Source: an uncultured Lachnospiraceae bacterium | GTDB taxonomy: Bacteria > Bacillota > Clostridia > Lachnospirales > Lachnospiraceae | NCBI GenBank assembly: GCA_900315735.1 | Contig: ONAD01000001.1 | Coordinates: 1-64,000, forward strand | Direction: 5' to 3' | DNA length: 64,000 nucleotides | Shown: piece after piece, positions 17,893 through 27,288 of the stretch | Numbering within the stretch: the stretch's first letter is position 1 | How the letters are laid out: each line of letters begins with the position of its first letter | Position numbers and translations under genes: made by a program | Notes under the pieces: generated by a model | Database searches by the model: none | Told to the model about the DNA's origin: nothing | What the model saw: the letters and a program-made list of their open reading frames with translations, nothing else

Positions 17893-19398
17893 ATGGGATA
17901 TTTTCCATTTTTTGTGGAACTGAAAGGAAAAAGAGGACTGATTGTTGGAGGCGGCATTGTGGCAGAACGCAAGGTAAGAAAGCTTCTGCCATATGAACCG
18001 GAACTTCTGGTTGTTGCACCGAAGATTGACGATGGAATCCGAAAACTTTTCGAAGAAATAAAAGAGAAAAGGAAAAAGAACGAAGATACGTCAAAACTTA
18101 TTTTATCCGAGCGAGCTTTTGAAGATACGGATTTGGAAAAAATGGATTTCGTCATTGCGGCAACCTCGGATGAAGCATTGAATACAAGAATTGCAAAGCT
18201 TTGTGAAGAGAAGCATATTCTGGTAAATGTTGTAGATGATAAGGAAAAATGTGGATTCCTGTTCCCTTCGCTGATTCGGGAAGGAAAGCTCAGTATCGGT
18301 ATTTCTACCGAAGGAGCAAGTCCAAGAGTAGCAACTACATTTCGCACCCGGTTAAGTGCAGACATCCCGGAGCGGATGGAAGAAATCTTAGATTATCTTG
18401 AAAAGATTCGTCCCTTTGCGAAGGTGGCAATCGAAGATGACAAAAAGAGAGCAGCTTTCCTGATGGAATTGGCGGATGTGTGTATGGAAAAAGGACGTCC
18501 CCTGACAGAAGCTGAATGCGAAATTTTTCTGGAAAAATATCAAAGCAAAACTCCAAAAGATGTATTTGTGGATAAAGAAGCACCTTTGGACAGGGAAGTA
18601 CAATTCGGAAAAGAAACACCTTCGGACGAGAAAACACAATCCGGAAAAGAAGCTTGTCCGGTCAGAAAAATATGTCCCGGAAAAGTGGTTCTGGTGGGAG
18701 CCGGCTGTCTGTCCTATGAATACATAACACTGCGCGGCATGCAGGAAATCAGAAAAGCGCAGGTGCTGATATATGATGCCTTAATCGATACAAGGCTTTT
18801 GGATTTTTCCATTGAAAACTGTGAGAAAATCTGTGTAGGAAAACGCAGTGGCAGACACAGCATGAAGCAGGAAGAGATTAATGCACTGCTGATAGAGAAA
18901 GCAAGAGAAGGCGCGCATGTTGTAAGGTTAAAAGGCGGTGATCCATTTGTCTTTGGCAGAGGAAATGAAGAAGTAGATGCACTGACGGAGGCTGGCATTG
19001 AAACAGAAGTAATCCCCGGTATTTCCTCCTGCATTGCAGTGCCGGAGCTTGCCGGAATTCCGGTGACGGAGCGGAAGGTCAGCCGGAGCTTTCATGTAAT
19101 GACCGGGCATTTTGCCGGAGATGAAGAATCATTAAAAGATGAGATTCATAAAATGGCTGCCATGGATGGAACCTGTGTCTTTCTGATGGGATATACAAGA
19201 CTTGCGGAGATTGTAAGCGAATTGCAAAACGGCGGTGCCGCGGCAGAGACGCCGGTGGCAGTAATTCATGGAGCTCCCGATGGAAGCAGCCGGGCAGCCT
19301 ATGGAACACTTCTTACCATCGAAAAAGAAGTGCAGGAGAAACAGATTCCAATGCCGGCAGTGATTGTAGTAGGAGATACCGTCCGTTTACCGGAGTAA
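17893..19398 (+). CDS. Bifunctional siroheme synthase: precorrin-2 dehydrogenase/ferrochelatase plus uroporphyrinogen-III methyltransferase
   Basis: Supplies siroheme for the sulfite reductase. Residues 1-210 are Met8-like, with the NAD loop VGGGIVAERKVRKLL and the VVDDKEKCGF motif. Residues 258-501 are a SUMT domain with VGAGCLSYEYITLRG, YDALID, VRLKGGDPFVFGRG and EVIPGISS. The order matches enterobacterial CysG. The two parts are joined by a charged, internally repetitive linker of about 45 residues (DKEAPLD, GKETPSD, GKEACPV). AAAGGAG precedes the ATG. It lies 71 bp after the binding-protein gene. Confidence 0.92.
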   Translation: MGYFPFFVELKGKRGLIVGGGIVAERKVRKLLPYEPELLVVAPKIDDGIRKLFEEIKEKRKKNEDTSKLILSERAFEDTDLEKMDFVIAATSDEALNTRIAKLCEEKHILVNVVDDKEKCGFLFPSLIREGKLSIGISTEGASPRVATTFRTRLSADIPERMEEILDYLEKIRPFAKVAIEDDKKRAAFLMELADVCMEKGRPLTEAECEIFLEKYQSKTPKDVFVDKEAPLDREVQFGKETPSDEKTQSGKEACPVRKICPGKVVLVGAGCLSYEYITLRGMQEIRKAQVLIYDALIDTRLLDFSIENCEKICVGKRSGRHSMKQEEINALLIEKAREGAHVVRLKGGDPFVFGRGNEEVDALTEAGIETEVIPGISSCIAVPELAGIPVTERKVSRSFHVMTGHFAGDEESLKDEIHKMAAMDGTCVFLMGYTRLAEIVSELQNGGAAAETPVAVIHGAPDGSSRAAYGTLLTIEKEVQEKQIPMPAVIVVGDTVRLPE

Positions 19399-19410
19399 GA
19401 AAAAGAAAAA

Positions 19411-19445
19411 TTTCAGGACTTTTCGGAAAAATCGAAGTCCTGAAA
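19411..19445. other. Hairpin between the siroheme synthase gene and cysK
   Basis: An 11-bp perfect stem (19411-19421 with 19435-19445) with a 13-nt loop. On the plus strand it is followed by A residues, so it is not a classic terminator there; a T-rich tail exists only on the minus strand. It may stabilise the upstream mRNA end. Confidence 0.55.
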
Positions 19446-19459
19446 AAAATTTCTTACAT

Positions 19460-19494
19460 TTCCTATTGACCATATATGAATTATAGGGTATTAT
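19460..19494 (+). promoter_or_regulatory. cysK-cys operon promoter with embedded sulfur-type operator
   Basis: TTGACC (19466-19471) and TATTAT (19489-19494) are 17 bp apart. The operator TTCCTATTG-N6-TATGAATTAT (19460-19484) covers the -35 box and spacer and is the reverse complement of the elements at 16738 and 45648. Binding there would block RNA polymerase. Confidence 0.75.
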
Positions 19495-19527
19495 GGTAAA
19501 TAGTTACAGGGAAGGAGAAAAAAGGAA

Positions 19528-20460
19528 ATGGCGAAAATAGCACAATCTCTGACAGAATTAGTTGGTAATACACCAATACTGGAACTGAAAAATTACGAAG
19601 AAGCAAAGAATCTTCCGGCACACCTTTTAGCAAAACTTGAGTATTTTAATCCATTGGGCAGCGTAAAAGACCGTGTGGCAGAAGCGATGATAGAACAGGG
19701 AATAAAAGACGGACTGATTAATGACAAGACCGTTATTATAGAGCCAACCAGTGGCAATACCGGAATCGGGCTGGCATTTGTATGTGCGGCAAAGAAGCTG
19801 CATCTGATTTTAACCATGCCGGATACCATGAGCGTTGAGCGAAGAAAGATTGTAACCGCACTTGGCGCAGAAGTGGTACTGACCCAGGGGCGGCTTGGCA
19901 TGCGGGGTGCAATTGAGAAAGCAGCCCAGTTAAAAGAAGAATATGGAAATGCATTTATTCCACAGCAGTTTGAAAATCCAGCCAATCCAAGAATCCATGA
20001 GCTTACTACCGCAGAAGAAATCTGGCGGGATACGGATGGCAAGATAGATATCTTTGTAGCTTCCGTAGGAACCGGTGGAACACTTACCGGAACAGCAAGA
20101 GGATTAAAGGCGAAGAAAGCAGACATTAAGATTGTGGCAGTAGAACCTGCAACTTCCGCGGTTCTTTCCGGAAAAGAACCGGGACCACATAAGATACAGG
20201 GAATCGGCGCAGGATTTATTCCGAAGGTTATGGATTTATCACTGGTAGATGAGATTATTCCGGTAGATAATGATGTGGCATTTGATACTACAAGAGAAGT
20301 AGCAAAGACTGATGGACTTCTGATTGGAATCTCATCCGGTGCAGTCTTACATGCAGCAGAAGAACTGGCAGGCAGACCGGAGAATAAAGATAAAAATATT
20401 GTTATCTTAATGCCGGACAGCGGAGAGCGGTATTTATCCACCTCCTTATTTGAATTATAA
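19528..20460 (+). CDS. cysK: Cysteine synthase (O-acetylserine sulfhydrylase), copy 1
   Basis: A PLP enzyme that joins sulfide to O-acetylserine to give cysteine. The 310-residue protein shows LVGNTPILEL, the PLP lysine Lys47 in GSVKDR, the [12 protein letters not shown] loop and the GTGGTLTG phosphate-binding loop, all standard. It heads the sulfate import operon under its own operator-bearing promoter. A second close paralogue lies at 50955. Confidence 0.95.
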   Translation: MAKIAQSLTELVGNTPILELKNYEEAKNLPAHLLAKLEYFNPLGSVKDRVAEAMIEQGIKDGLINDKTVIIEPTSGNTGIGLAFVCAAKKLHLILTMPDTMSVERRKIVTALGAEVVLTQGRLGMRGAIEKAAQLKEEYGNAFIPQQFENPANPRIHELTTAEEIWRDTDGKIDIFVASVGTGGTLTGTARGLKAKKADIKIVAVEPATSAVLSGKEPGPHKIQGIGAGFIPKVMDLSLVDEIIPVDNDVAFDTTREVAKTDGLLIGISSGAVLHAAEELAGRPENKDKNIVILMPDSGERYLSTSLFEL

Positions 20461-20494
20461 AATCAATTAAAACAGAAAGGAAATGTTGGAAGAC

Positions 20495-21535
20495 ATGCAG
20501 AAGAGCAGAAAACAGCAGGGAAAGAAAACTACATATCGTTACCGCATCACTGCGCTTTTGCTTGCAGCTATGATGTTACTGCTTAGTGGATGTGGCAGAC
20601 AAAAGAGTGATGTCATTACCATAACCAATGTTTCCTATGACCCGACCAGAGAGTTTTATGAAGCATACAATGATTTGTTTATACAGCATTATGAAGCGGA
20701 AACCGGGAAAAAGGTGGAAGTCATCCAGTCTCATGGAGGCTCCGGCATGCAGGCACGTTCTGTAGTGGAAGGCTGTAATGCGGATGTGGTGACACTGGCA
20801 CTGGCACATGACATTTCACTGATAGAAGATACCGGATTGATTAATGAGGGCTGGATGAATCAGTTCCCGGATGAATCCGCACCATATACTTCAACCATTG
20901 TCTTTCTGGTACGAAAGGGAAATGAGAAAAATATCAAAGACTGGGATGACTTGATTCAGCCCGGCGTTGAAGTAATCACACCGGATCCGAAGAGCAGCGG
21001 CGGTGCATGCTGGAACTTCCTGGCAGCATTAAGCTATGCGAAGGAAAAAGGTTACAGTGAAGCAGAACAGAAGGAATTCTTAAAAGAACTTTATGCCAAC
21101 GTTTCCGTGATGGATTCCGGGGCAAGAGGCTCAACAACCACCTTTGTGGAAAATGGAAAAGGCGATGTACTGATTGCATGGGAAAATGAAGCCATGACGG
21201 TACTTAAGAATTATCCGGGAGAATATGAACTGATTTCTCCGACAGTCAGTATCTTGGCACAGCCCAGTGTAGCAGTGGTAGATGATAATGTAGATTTCAA
21301 TGGAACAAGAGATGTGGCAGAAGCATATTTATCTTATTTATATGAAGATGATGCACAGCGGCTCGCCGCAGAGAATGGTTACCGTCCATCCAATCAGGAG
21401 ATTTTAAAGGAATATGAAGATACCTTTGATCTGACGATGACACTTTGGAGCATTGATGATTTTGGTGGCTGGGATCAGGCATACAAAGATTATTTTGATG
21501 ATGATGCCTGGTTCGATGAGATATATAACTACTAG
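20495..21535 (+). CDS. Sulfate ABC transporter substrate-binding lipoprotein
   Basis: Captures sulfate outside the membrane for CysTWA. The signal and lipobox LLSGC appear near residue 30. The mature protein carries the sulfate-binding family motifs NVSYDPTREFYEAYN, SHGGSGMQARSV and TPDPKSSGGACWNF. I chose ATG 20495 because AAAGGAA is only 2 bp from ATG 20483, but the earlier start (four more residues) cannot be excluded. About 346 residues. It is 35 bp after cysK in the same operon. Confidence 0.92.
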   Translation: MQKSRKQQGKKTTYRYRITALLLAAMMLLLSGCGRQKSDVITITNVSYDPTREFYEAYNDLFIQHYEAETGKKVEVIQSHGGSGMQARSVVEGCNADVVTLALAHDISLIEDTGLINEGWMNQFPDESAPYTSTIVFLVRKGNEKNIKDWDDLIQPGVEVITPDPKSSGGACWNFLAALSYAKEKGYSEAEQKEFLKELYANVSVMDSGARGSTTTFVENGKGDVLIAWENEAMTVLKNYPGEYELISPTVSILAQPSVAVVDDNVDFNGTRDVAEAYLSYLYEDDAQRLAAENGYRPSNQEILKEYEDTFDLTMTLWSIDDFGGWDQAYKDYFDDDAWFDEIYNY

Positions 21536-21549
21536 AAGAAGAGGCAAGT

Positions 21550-22398
21550 ATGAAAAGACGATTCAGTAAAAATAAAAAAATCAGAGTCATACCGGGATTT
21601 CATTTAACACTTGGAATTACCGTTACAATGCTTTCACTGATTGTACTGATTCCACTGGCATCCGTAATGGTATATTCCTTAAAGTTATCTCCGTCAGAAT
21701 TTTTCGGACTTCTGACCAAGTCAAATGTATTATATGCATTTGCCACCAGCATCGGATGTTCTTTCTTAGCAGCATGTATCAATGTGGTGTTTGGTGTGAT
21801 ACTAGCCTGGACGCTGACCCGGTATGATTTTCCGGGAAAACGGATTTTAGATGGATTTATTGAACTTCCATTTGCACTGCCTACTGCAGTTGCAGGTATT
21901 ACTTTATCAAAGATGTATTCCGATACCGGAGTCATCGGAAAGCCGTTAGCAGCTCTTGGAATAAAAGTAGCATATACCCATGTGGGACTGGTCATTGCGC
22001 TGGTATTTGTGGGAATCCCATTTGTTGTGCGTTCCGTTCAGCCGATATTGGAAAAATTAGACGGACAGTACGAAGAAGCAGCTTATATCCTTGGAGCAAC
22101 ACCGTCGAAAACATTTTTCAAGGTAATCTTATCTGAGATGAAACCGGCAATTTTAACCGGATTTGGACTGGCATTTGCAAGAGGAGTAGGAGAATATGGA
22201 AGTGTTATCTATATATCCGGCAACAGTGCCAAGGAACATACACAGGTAATTTCCTATGTTATTATGCAGAAATTAAATTATATCGATTATGCCTCTGCAA
22301 CAGCAATTGCACTGGTTATGTTAATCATATCATTCCTTATTTTATTTGCAGTAAATATCATTCAGATGAAGCAGGCACAACGCACGAATCAGTTATAG
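21550..22398 (+). CDS. cysT: Sulfate ABC transporter permease CysT
   Basis: A 282-residue inner-membrane permease with about six spans. It has the family sequence FIELPFALPTAVAGITLSKM and the ATPase-coupling loop around EEAAYILGATPSKTFFKV, followed by ARGVGEYGSV. It pairs with CysW downstream, 12 bp away, to form the sulfate channel driven by CysA. Confidence 0.94.
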   Translation: MKRRFSKNKKIRVIPGFHLTLGITVTMLSLIVLIPLASVMVYSLKLSPSEFFGLLTKSNVLYAFATSIGCSFLAACINVVFGVILAWTLTRYDFPGKRILDGFIELPFALPTAVAGITLSKMYSDTGVIGKPLAALGIKVAYTHVGLVIALVFVGIPFVVRSVQPILEKLDGQYEEAAYILGATPSKTFFKVILSEMKPAILTGFGLAFARGVGEYGSVIYISGNSAKEHTQVISYVIMQKLNYIDYASATAIALVMLIISFLILFAVNIIQMKQAQRTNQL

Positions 22399-22410
22399 AA
22401 GGAGAAAAGT

Positions 22411-23274
22411 ATGAACGAGCTTGAAAAACTGGAAAAAAGAAAAAAACGTACGCGTCATATTCTGATTACAGTCAGTGTACTGTTCATATTCCTGATGCTG
22501 GTTCTTCCGCTGATTTGCATCATCGCAAGTTCCTTAAAAGAAGGATTTGCCTTTTACATACAGTCCATCCGGACGGATTATGTAAAGAGTGCCTTAAAGG
22601 TAACACTGCTTGCAACAGTGGCAGCCGTAGTGATTAACACATTTTTTGGATTATGTGTTTCCTGGCTTTTAACCAAGTTTTCCTTCCGTGGAAAACAGGT
22701 GCTGGCAACTTTAATCGATATTCCGTTTTCCATTTCACCGGTTATCGTAGGACTGGCATTTTTAATGACATTTGGAAGACTGGGCTGGACATATCCATTT
22801 ATCCGGGCAATCAACCAGTTCTTTGGAACGAATATCAGAATTGCATTTGCAATTCCGGGCGTTATCTTAGCAACGATATTTGTAACATTCCCTTATGTAT
22901 CAAGGGAAGTGATTCCGGTTTTAAATGCCCAGGGCAAGGACGAAGAAGAAGCAGCCGCCCTGATGGGAGCCGGTGGACTGAAAATCTTTTTTAAGATTAC
23001 GTTCCCGCAGATGAAATGGGCGTTGCTCTATGGAGTCATCCTTTGTACTTCAAGAGCATTGGGAGAGTTCGGTGCGGTCAATGCACTGTCAAAGACGAGA
23101 GGAGAGACTTTTACACTTCCGCTGGAAATTGATGCGTTATATATGTCAGGTACAGAGCAGTCCATTACTGCAGCATTTGCAGTATCCTCGCTTTTAGTTA
23201 TTCTGGCAGTTATCATATTATTCCTTCGAAACATTCTGGAATATCGGGCAAAAACAAGAAGGGAGAGCCGCTGA
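22411..23274 (+). CDS. cysW: Sulfate ABC transporter permease CysW
   Basis: A 287-residue second permease subunit. It shows DIPFSISPVIVGLAFL, the coupling loop EEEAAALMGAGGLKIFFKI and SRALGEFGAVNALS. AGAAGGAG lies before the ATG. Its stop is 1 bp before the cysA start, implying coupled synthesis with the ATPase. Confidence 0.94.
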   Translation: MNELEKLEKRKKRTRHILITVSVLFIFLMLVLPLICIIASSLKEGFAFYIQSIRTDYVKSALKVTLLATVAAVVINTFFGLCVSWLLTKFSFRGKQVLATLIDIPFSISPVIVGLAFLMTFGRLGWTYPFIRAINQFFGTNIRIAFAIPGVILATIFVTFPYVSREVIPVLNAQGKDEEEAAALMGAGGLKIFFKITFPQMKWALLYGVILCTSRALGEFGAVNALSKTRGETFTLPLEIDALYMSGTEQSITAAFAVSSLLVILAVIILFLRNILEYRAKTRRESR

Positions 23275-23275
23275 T

Positions 23276-24337
23276 ATGTATGTTGAAATGAAAGATATAT
23301 GCAAACAATATGGCGATTTTAAAGCTTCTGATCATGTCAGCTTTGGCATTGAAAAAGGAAAGCTGGTGGCACTGCTTGGACCATCCGGCAGTGGAAAAAC
23401 AACACTGCTTCGTATGATTGCAGGACTGGAAATGCCAAATTCCGGAGACATTTACATCGACGGAAAGCGGGTAAATGATGTACCGGCTTCCAAACGAGGC
23501 ATCGGATTCGTTTTTCAGAATTATGCACTGTTCCGCTATATGACCGTATATGACAATGTGGCATTTGGACTGGAGCTTCAGAAGGTGCCAAAGAAAGAGA
23601 TTAAGAAGCGGGTAACGGAGCTTTTGGAGATTACCGGACTTTCCGGTATGGAGAAGCGGTATCCGAACCAGTTGTCCGGAGGACAGCGGCAGAGAGTTGC
23701 TTTTGCAAGAGCACTGGCACCAAGGCCACAGGTACTGCTTTTAGATGAACCGTTTGCAGCAATTGATGCCAAGGTTCGTTCTGAATTGAGACTCTGGCTC
23801 CGCAGCGTGGTTACCAAGCTTGGAATCACCAGCATTTTCGTAACCCATGACCAGGATGAAGCCGTTGAGGTGGCAGATGAAATTATCATCACCAATCATG
23901 GAACCATCGAACAGATTGGAACACCGGCGGAGATTTACAATACACCGGATACCCCATTTGTGGCACAGTTCATCGGTCGTTCTTCCCTGGTGGAAAATTA
24001 CGAAGAACTGCATGGATTTGATAAAATCGAGGGCGCAGCGAAAGCGGTCATCCGCCCGGAATTCGTAAAGATACATAAATTTGGCAAAATTGACCGCTAT
24101 ATGAGTGCATCCCAGGATGGCATTGTAAAGGATGTCGTATTCCGTGGAAACCGTCTGGATGTTACGGTAGACGTAGGCGGCATAGAGATTATCTGTGAAT
24201 GGCCATTGGAAAAAGAAAGTCTTGAAATCGGAGAGAAGGTAAGCCTTTTGATTTACCGGTTATATGTGCTTGACAAAGAGCGGACTTATCTCTGTGAAAA
24301 TAAAGAAATGCAGGAGGACGATGTATTCTACATCTAA
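23276..24337 (+). CDS. cysA: Sulfate ABC transporter ATPase CysA
   Basis: A 353-residue ATPase that powers sulfate import. Walker A is [11 protein letters not shown] near residue 35, the signature is [15 protein letters not shown] near residue 130 and Walker B is [13 protein letters not shown]. The C-terminal third is the regulatory TOBE-like domain (RPEFVKIHKFG, VFRGNRLDVTV). A paralogue of equal length with the same ending pattern (QEDDVFYI here, QEQDIFYI there) lies at 32984 in the organosulfur cluster. Confidence 0.94.
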   Translation: MYVEMKDICKQYGDFKASDHVSFGIEKGKLVALLGPSGSGKTTLLRMIAGLEMPNSGDIYIDGKRVNDVPASKRGIGFVFQNYALFRYMTVYDNVAFGLELQKVPKKEIKKRVTELLEITGLSGMEKRYPNQLSGGQRQRVAFARALAPRPQVLLLDEPFAAIDAKVRSELRLWLRSVVTKLGITSIFVTHDQDEAVEVADEIIITNHGTIEQIGTPAEIYNTPDTPFVAQFIGRSSLVENYEELHGFDKIEGAAKAVIRPEFVKIHKFGKIDRYMSASQDGIVKDVVFRGNRLDVTVDVGGIEIICEWPLEKESLEIGEKVSLLIYRLYVLDKERTYLCENKEMQEDDVFYI

Positions 24338-24343
24338 GGTGCT

Positions 24344-26056
24344 ATGGAAATTAAGAACAGGAAAGTATTGGATACAGACATTTTAATTATTGGCGGTGGA
24401 ACCGCAGGCTGTTATGCAGCACTGACCATTGCAGAGCAGTCCGATGCGAAAGTCATTATTGCAGAGAAAGCCAACATCAAAAGAAGCGGCTGTCTTGCAG
24501 CCGGAGTAAATGCCATTAATGCATATATCGTAGAGGGCAGAAAGCCGGAAGATTATGTGGATTATGCCAAAAAGGATGCAGACGGCATCGTAAGAGAGGA
24601 TTTGCTCCTTACCATGTCGGAGGGCTTAAACCGCGTAACAGAGAAAATGGAGAAGCTTGGTCTTGTCATTTTAAAAGATGAAAATGGCAAATATGTGGCA
24701 AGAGGAAACCGGAATATCAAAATCAACGGTGAGAACATCAAGCCATTACTTGCTTCTGCAGTGGAGGCACTGCCGAATGTTACGATTTTAAACCGGGTAG
24801 CCATTACCGATTATCTGGTAAAGGAGAACCGGATTTACGGTGCAGTGGGATTTTCCATTGAAGATGAGACAGCAGTAGAAATCCGGGCAAAGAAAGTGCT
24901 TTGTGCAACCGGTGGAGCATCCGGTCTTTATCGGCCGAACAATCCGGGATTTTCCAGACATAAGATGTGGTATCCGCCATTTAATACCGGAGCCGGTTAT
25001 GCCATGGGAATTGAATCCGGAGCAGAGATGACTACCTTTGAAATGCGTTTTATTGCACTGCGTTGCAAAGATACCATCGCACCGACCGGAACCATTGCAC
25101 AGGGTGTGGGAGCAAAGCAGGTAAATGCCCTTGGGGAAGTGTATGAGACAAAATACGGACTTACCACTTCACAGCGTGTGTATGGAACTGTAAAAGAGAA
25201 TTTATTAGGACATGGTCCATGTTACCTTCGGACAGAAGGAATCAGTGCCGAGCAGGATGATTCCTTAAAGAAAGCTTATCTTAACATGGCACCGAGCCAG
25301 ACCTTAAAATGGATTGAACAGGGAAAGAACCCGAGTGAACAGAATGTGGAAATCGAAGGAACTGAGCCGTATGTGGTAGGCGGACATACCGCCAGTGGTT
25401 ACTGGGTTGATACCAGAAGAGAGTCTACGATTCACGGACTGTATGCAGCCGGAGATGTGGCAGGAGGCTGTCCGCAGAAATATGTGACAGGAGCCATGGT
25501 AGAGGGCGAGATTGCAGCAAAAGCAATGGTAGAAGACCTTGCAGAAGAAAATGCTGCAAGCCATGAAATGACCGGAGAAGAGAAAGCATTCTGTGACAGC
25601 AGATTTGAAGAAAAGATAAAAGAATATGATAAAATTTTAACAAATCAGTCCGGCTTATATGATACGGAACAGTTAGAGGAAGCCATGCAGAAGGTAATGG
25701 ATACCTATGCAGGCGGAATCAGTAATCATTATCAGTTTAATGAAAACCAGTTGAATCTGGCAGAAGAGAAAATCGAAAAGTTGAAGGAACTTTCGAAGGA
25801 GCTTGGAGCTTCCAATATGCATGAGCTGATGTTTGTCTATGAACTTAAGAATCGGCTGACGGTCTGCGAGACACTGATTTATCATCTGAGAGCCAGAAAG
25901 GAAACCCGCTGGCACAGTTTTGCAGAAAACTTAGATTATCCGGATAAGAGTGATGAGTGGTTAAAATATGTCAATACCAGAAAAGAAAATGGTAAAATCC
26001 ATGTGCTCTTCCGGGAATTAGTAAAGCGAGGTGAGACCTATGAGCATAGCTATTAA
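24344..26056 (+). CDS. aprA: Adenylylsulfate (APS) reductase alpha subunit AprA-type
   Basis: A flavoprotein that reduces APS to sulfite and AMP with AprB. The 570-residue protein shows the FAD loop IIGGGTAGCYAAL (residues 15-27), the APS-reductase sequence KRSGCLAAGVNAINAY near 47-61, MRFIALRCKD near 234-243 and GGHTASGYWV near 347-354, whose His matches the catalytic His of characterised AprA. It is shorter than sulfate-reducer AprA. It stands between the sulfate importer and cysDN, with no dsrAB or qmo genes, so an assimilatory role is likely. Simple fumarate reductase is less likely given the motifs and neighbours. Confidence 0.9.
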   Translation: MEIKNRKVLDTDILIIGGGTAGCYAALTIAEQSDAKVIIAEKANIKRSGCLAAGVNAINAYIVEGRKPEDYVDYAKKDADGIVREDLLLTMSEGLNRVTEKMEKLGLVILKDENGKYVARGNRNIKINGENIKPLLASAVEALPNVTILNRVAITDYLVKENRIYGAVGFSIEDETAVEIRAKKVLCATGGASGLYRPNNPGFSRHKMWYPPFNTGAGYAMGIESGAEMTTFEMRFIALRCKDTIAPTGTIAQGVGAKQVNALGEVYETKYGLTTSQRVYGTVKENLLGHGPCYLRTEGISAEQDDSLKKAYLNMAPSQTLKWIEQGKNPSEQNVEIEGTEPYVVGGHTASGYWVDTRRESTIHGLYAAGDVAGGCPQKYVTGAMVEGEIAAKAMVEDLAEENAASHEMTGEEKAFCDSRFEEKIKEYDKILTNQSGLYDTEQLEEAMQKVMDTYAGGISNHYQFNENQLNLAEEKIEKLKELSKELGASNMHELMFVYELKNRLTVCETLIYHLRARKETRWHSFAENLDYPDKSDEWLKYVNTRKENGKIHVLFRELVKRGETYEHSY

Positions 26057-26354
26057 TCAAAGCAAATGTGTGGGATGTGGCAGATGCAGTCAGGTCTGTC
26101 CGGGGACACTGATTGGAATGGGTTCTGACGGAAAGGCATGTATGCTTTATCCGAAGGACTGCTGGGGCTGTTGCTCCTGTATAAAGGAATGTAAGGTAGA
26201 TGCCATAGCGCTTTACTTAGGCGCAGATATGGGCGGCATGGGAAGTAAGATGAGTGTAGCAAGCCGGGATCAGTATCTGGACTGGAAGATAGAGAAACGG
26301 GATGGCACCGTAGAGACCATCGTTATCGACAGAAAGCAATCAAATCAATATTAA
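26040..26354 (+). CDS. aprB: APS reductase beta subunit AprB-type ferredoxin
   Basis: A 104-residue electron-transfer subunit with two [4Fe-4S] motifs, CVGCGRCSQVCP (residues 10-21) and CWGCCSCIKEC (about 42-52). The C-terminal tail (about 55-104) would wrap AprA. ATG 26040 follows GAGGTGAG and overlaps the aprA stop by 17 bp, so the two subunits are made together. An upstream in-frame start at 26031 has no ribosome binding site. Confidence 0.9.
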   Translation: MSIAINQSKCVGCGRCSQVCPGTLIGMGSDGKACMLYPKDCWGCCSCIKECKVDAIALYLGADMGGMGSKMSVASRDQYLDWKIEKRDGTVETIVIDRKQSNQY

Positions 26355-26387
26355 TAAATCGCCACAGGGTGGCAGAAAGAGGTAAGT

Positions 26388-27287
26388 ATGGGTGAATTAT
26401 CACATTTGGATGAACTGGAAGCAGAAGCAATTTACATCATAAGAGAGGTGGCCGCAGAGTGCGAGAAGCCGGTTATGCTTTACTCCATTGGAAAAGACAG
26501 CTCCGTAATGCTGCATCTTGCCATGAAAGCATTTTATCCGGAGAAGCCGCCATTTCCATTCCTGCATGTAAATACCACATGGAAATTCAAGGAAATGATT
26601 AAATTCCGTGATGAGACAGCAAAGAAGCTTGGCATTGAAATGTTAGAGTATATCAATGAAGATGGTGTAAAGAAGGGCATTAACCCATTCGACCATGGCT
26701 CAGCATATACCGATATCATGAAAACACAGGCATTGAAACAGGCATTAAATAAATATGGATTTACCGCAGCTTTTGGTGGCGGCAGACGAGATGAAGAGAA
26801 ATCCCGTGCAAAGGAAAGAATTTTCTCCTTCCGTAATGAAAATCATGCCTGGGATCCGAAGAACCAGAGACCGGAAATGTGGAAGCTTTACAACGCCAAA
26901 ATCAATAAGGGCGAGAGCATTCGTGTATTCCCGATTTCCAACTGGACAGAGACCGATATCTGGCAGTATATCAAACGTGAAAAAATTGACATCGTTCCAT
27001 TATATTTTGCAGCAGTACGTCCGGTAGTATATCGTGATGGAAATATTATCATGGTGGATGATGACCGTATGCGTCTGCTTCCGGGAGAAGAAATCCAGTA
27101 CAAGAGTGTACGTTTCCGTACCTTAGGATGCTATCCTTTGACCGGAGGAACGGAGTCAACAGCAACTACATTAGATGAAATTATCGATGAGACTTTAAGT
27201 GCAGTATCTTCCGAGAGAACCACCCGTGTCATTGATAACGAAGCAGCAGGCAGTATGGAAAGAAGAAAGAGAGAGGGGTATTTCTAA
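26388..27287 (+). CDS. cysD: Sulfate adenylyltransferase small subunit CysD
   Basis: The catalytic PP-loop subunit of ATP sulfurylase, which makes APS from ATP and sulfate. In 299 residues it shows the PP-loop [13 protein letters not shown] near residue 32, [27 protein letters not shown] and the C-terminal GCYPLTGG and [23 protein letters not shown] region, cut here only by length. It is followed by cysN 1 bp later. Confidence 0.96.
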   Translation: MGELSHLDELEAEAIYIIREVAAECEKPVMLYSIGKDSSVMLHLAMKAFYPEKPPFPFLHVNTTWKFKEMIKFRDETAKKLGIEMLEYINEDGVKKGINPFDHGSAYTDIMKTQALKQALNKYGFTAAFGGGRRDEEKSRAKERIFSFRNENHAWDPKNQRPEMWKLYNAKINKGESIRVFPISNWTETDIWQYIKREKIDIVPLYFAAVRPVVYRDGNIIMVDDDRMRLLPGEEIQYKSVRFRTLGCYPLTGGTESTATTLDEIIDETLSAVSSERTTRVIDNEAAGSMERRKREGYF

Positions 27288-27288
27288 G

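Noticed and set aside
17700-18365. Minus-strand open frame opposite the siroheme synthase
   Set aside because: It overlaps the 3' end of the binding-protein gene and the well-supported Met8 domain, and has a low-complexity Ser/Phe-rich product typical of an antisense frame.
19411-19445. Hairpin as a standard terminator on the plus strand
   Set aside because: The stem is strong but is followed by A residues, not T. It is listed only as a hairpin.
19593-20441. Long minus-strand open frame opposite cysK
   Set aside because: It has no ribosome binding site or family motif and lies fully over a clear cysteine synthase gene with all its motifs. It is a coding shadow.
24344-26354. Dissimilatory sulfate reduction
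   Set aside because: AprAB is present, but dsrAB, dsrC and qmo are not in the window and the neighbours are assimilation genes.
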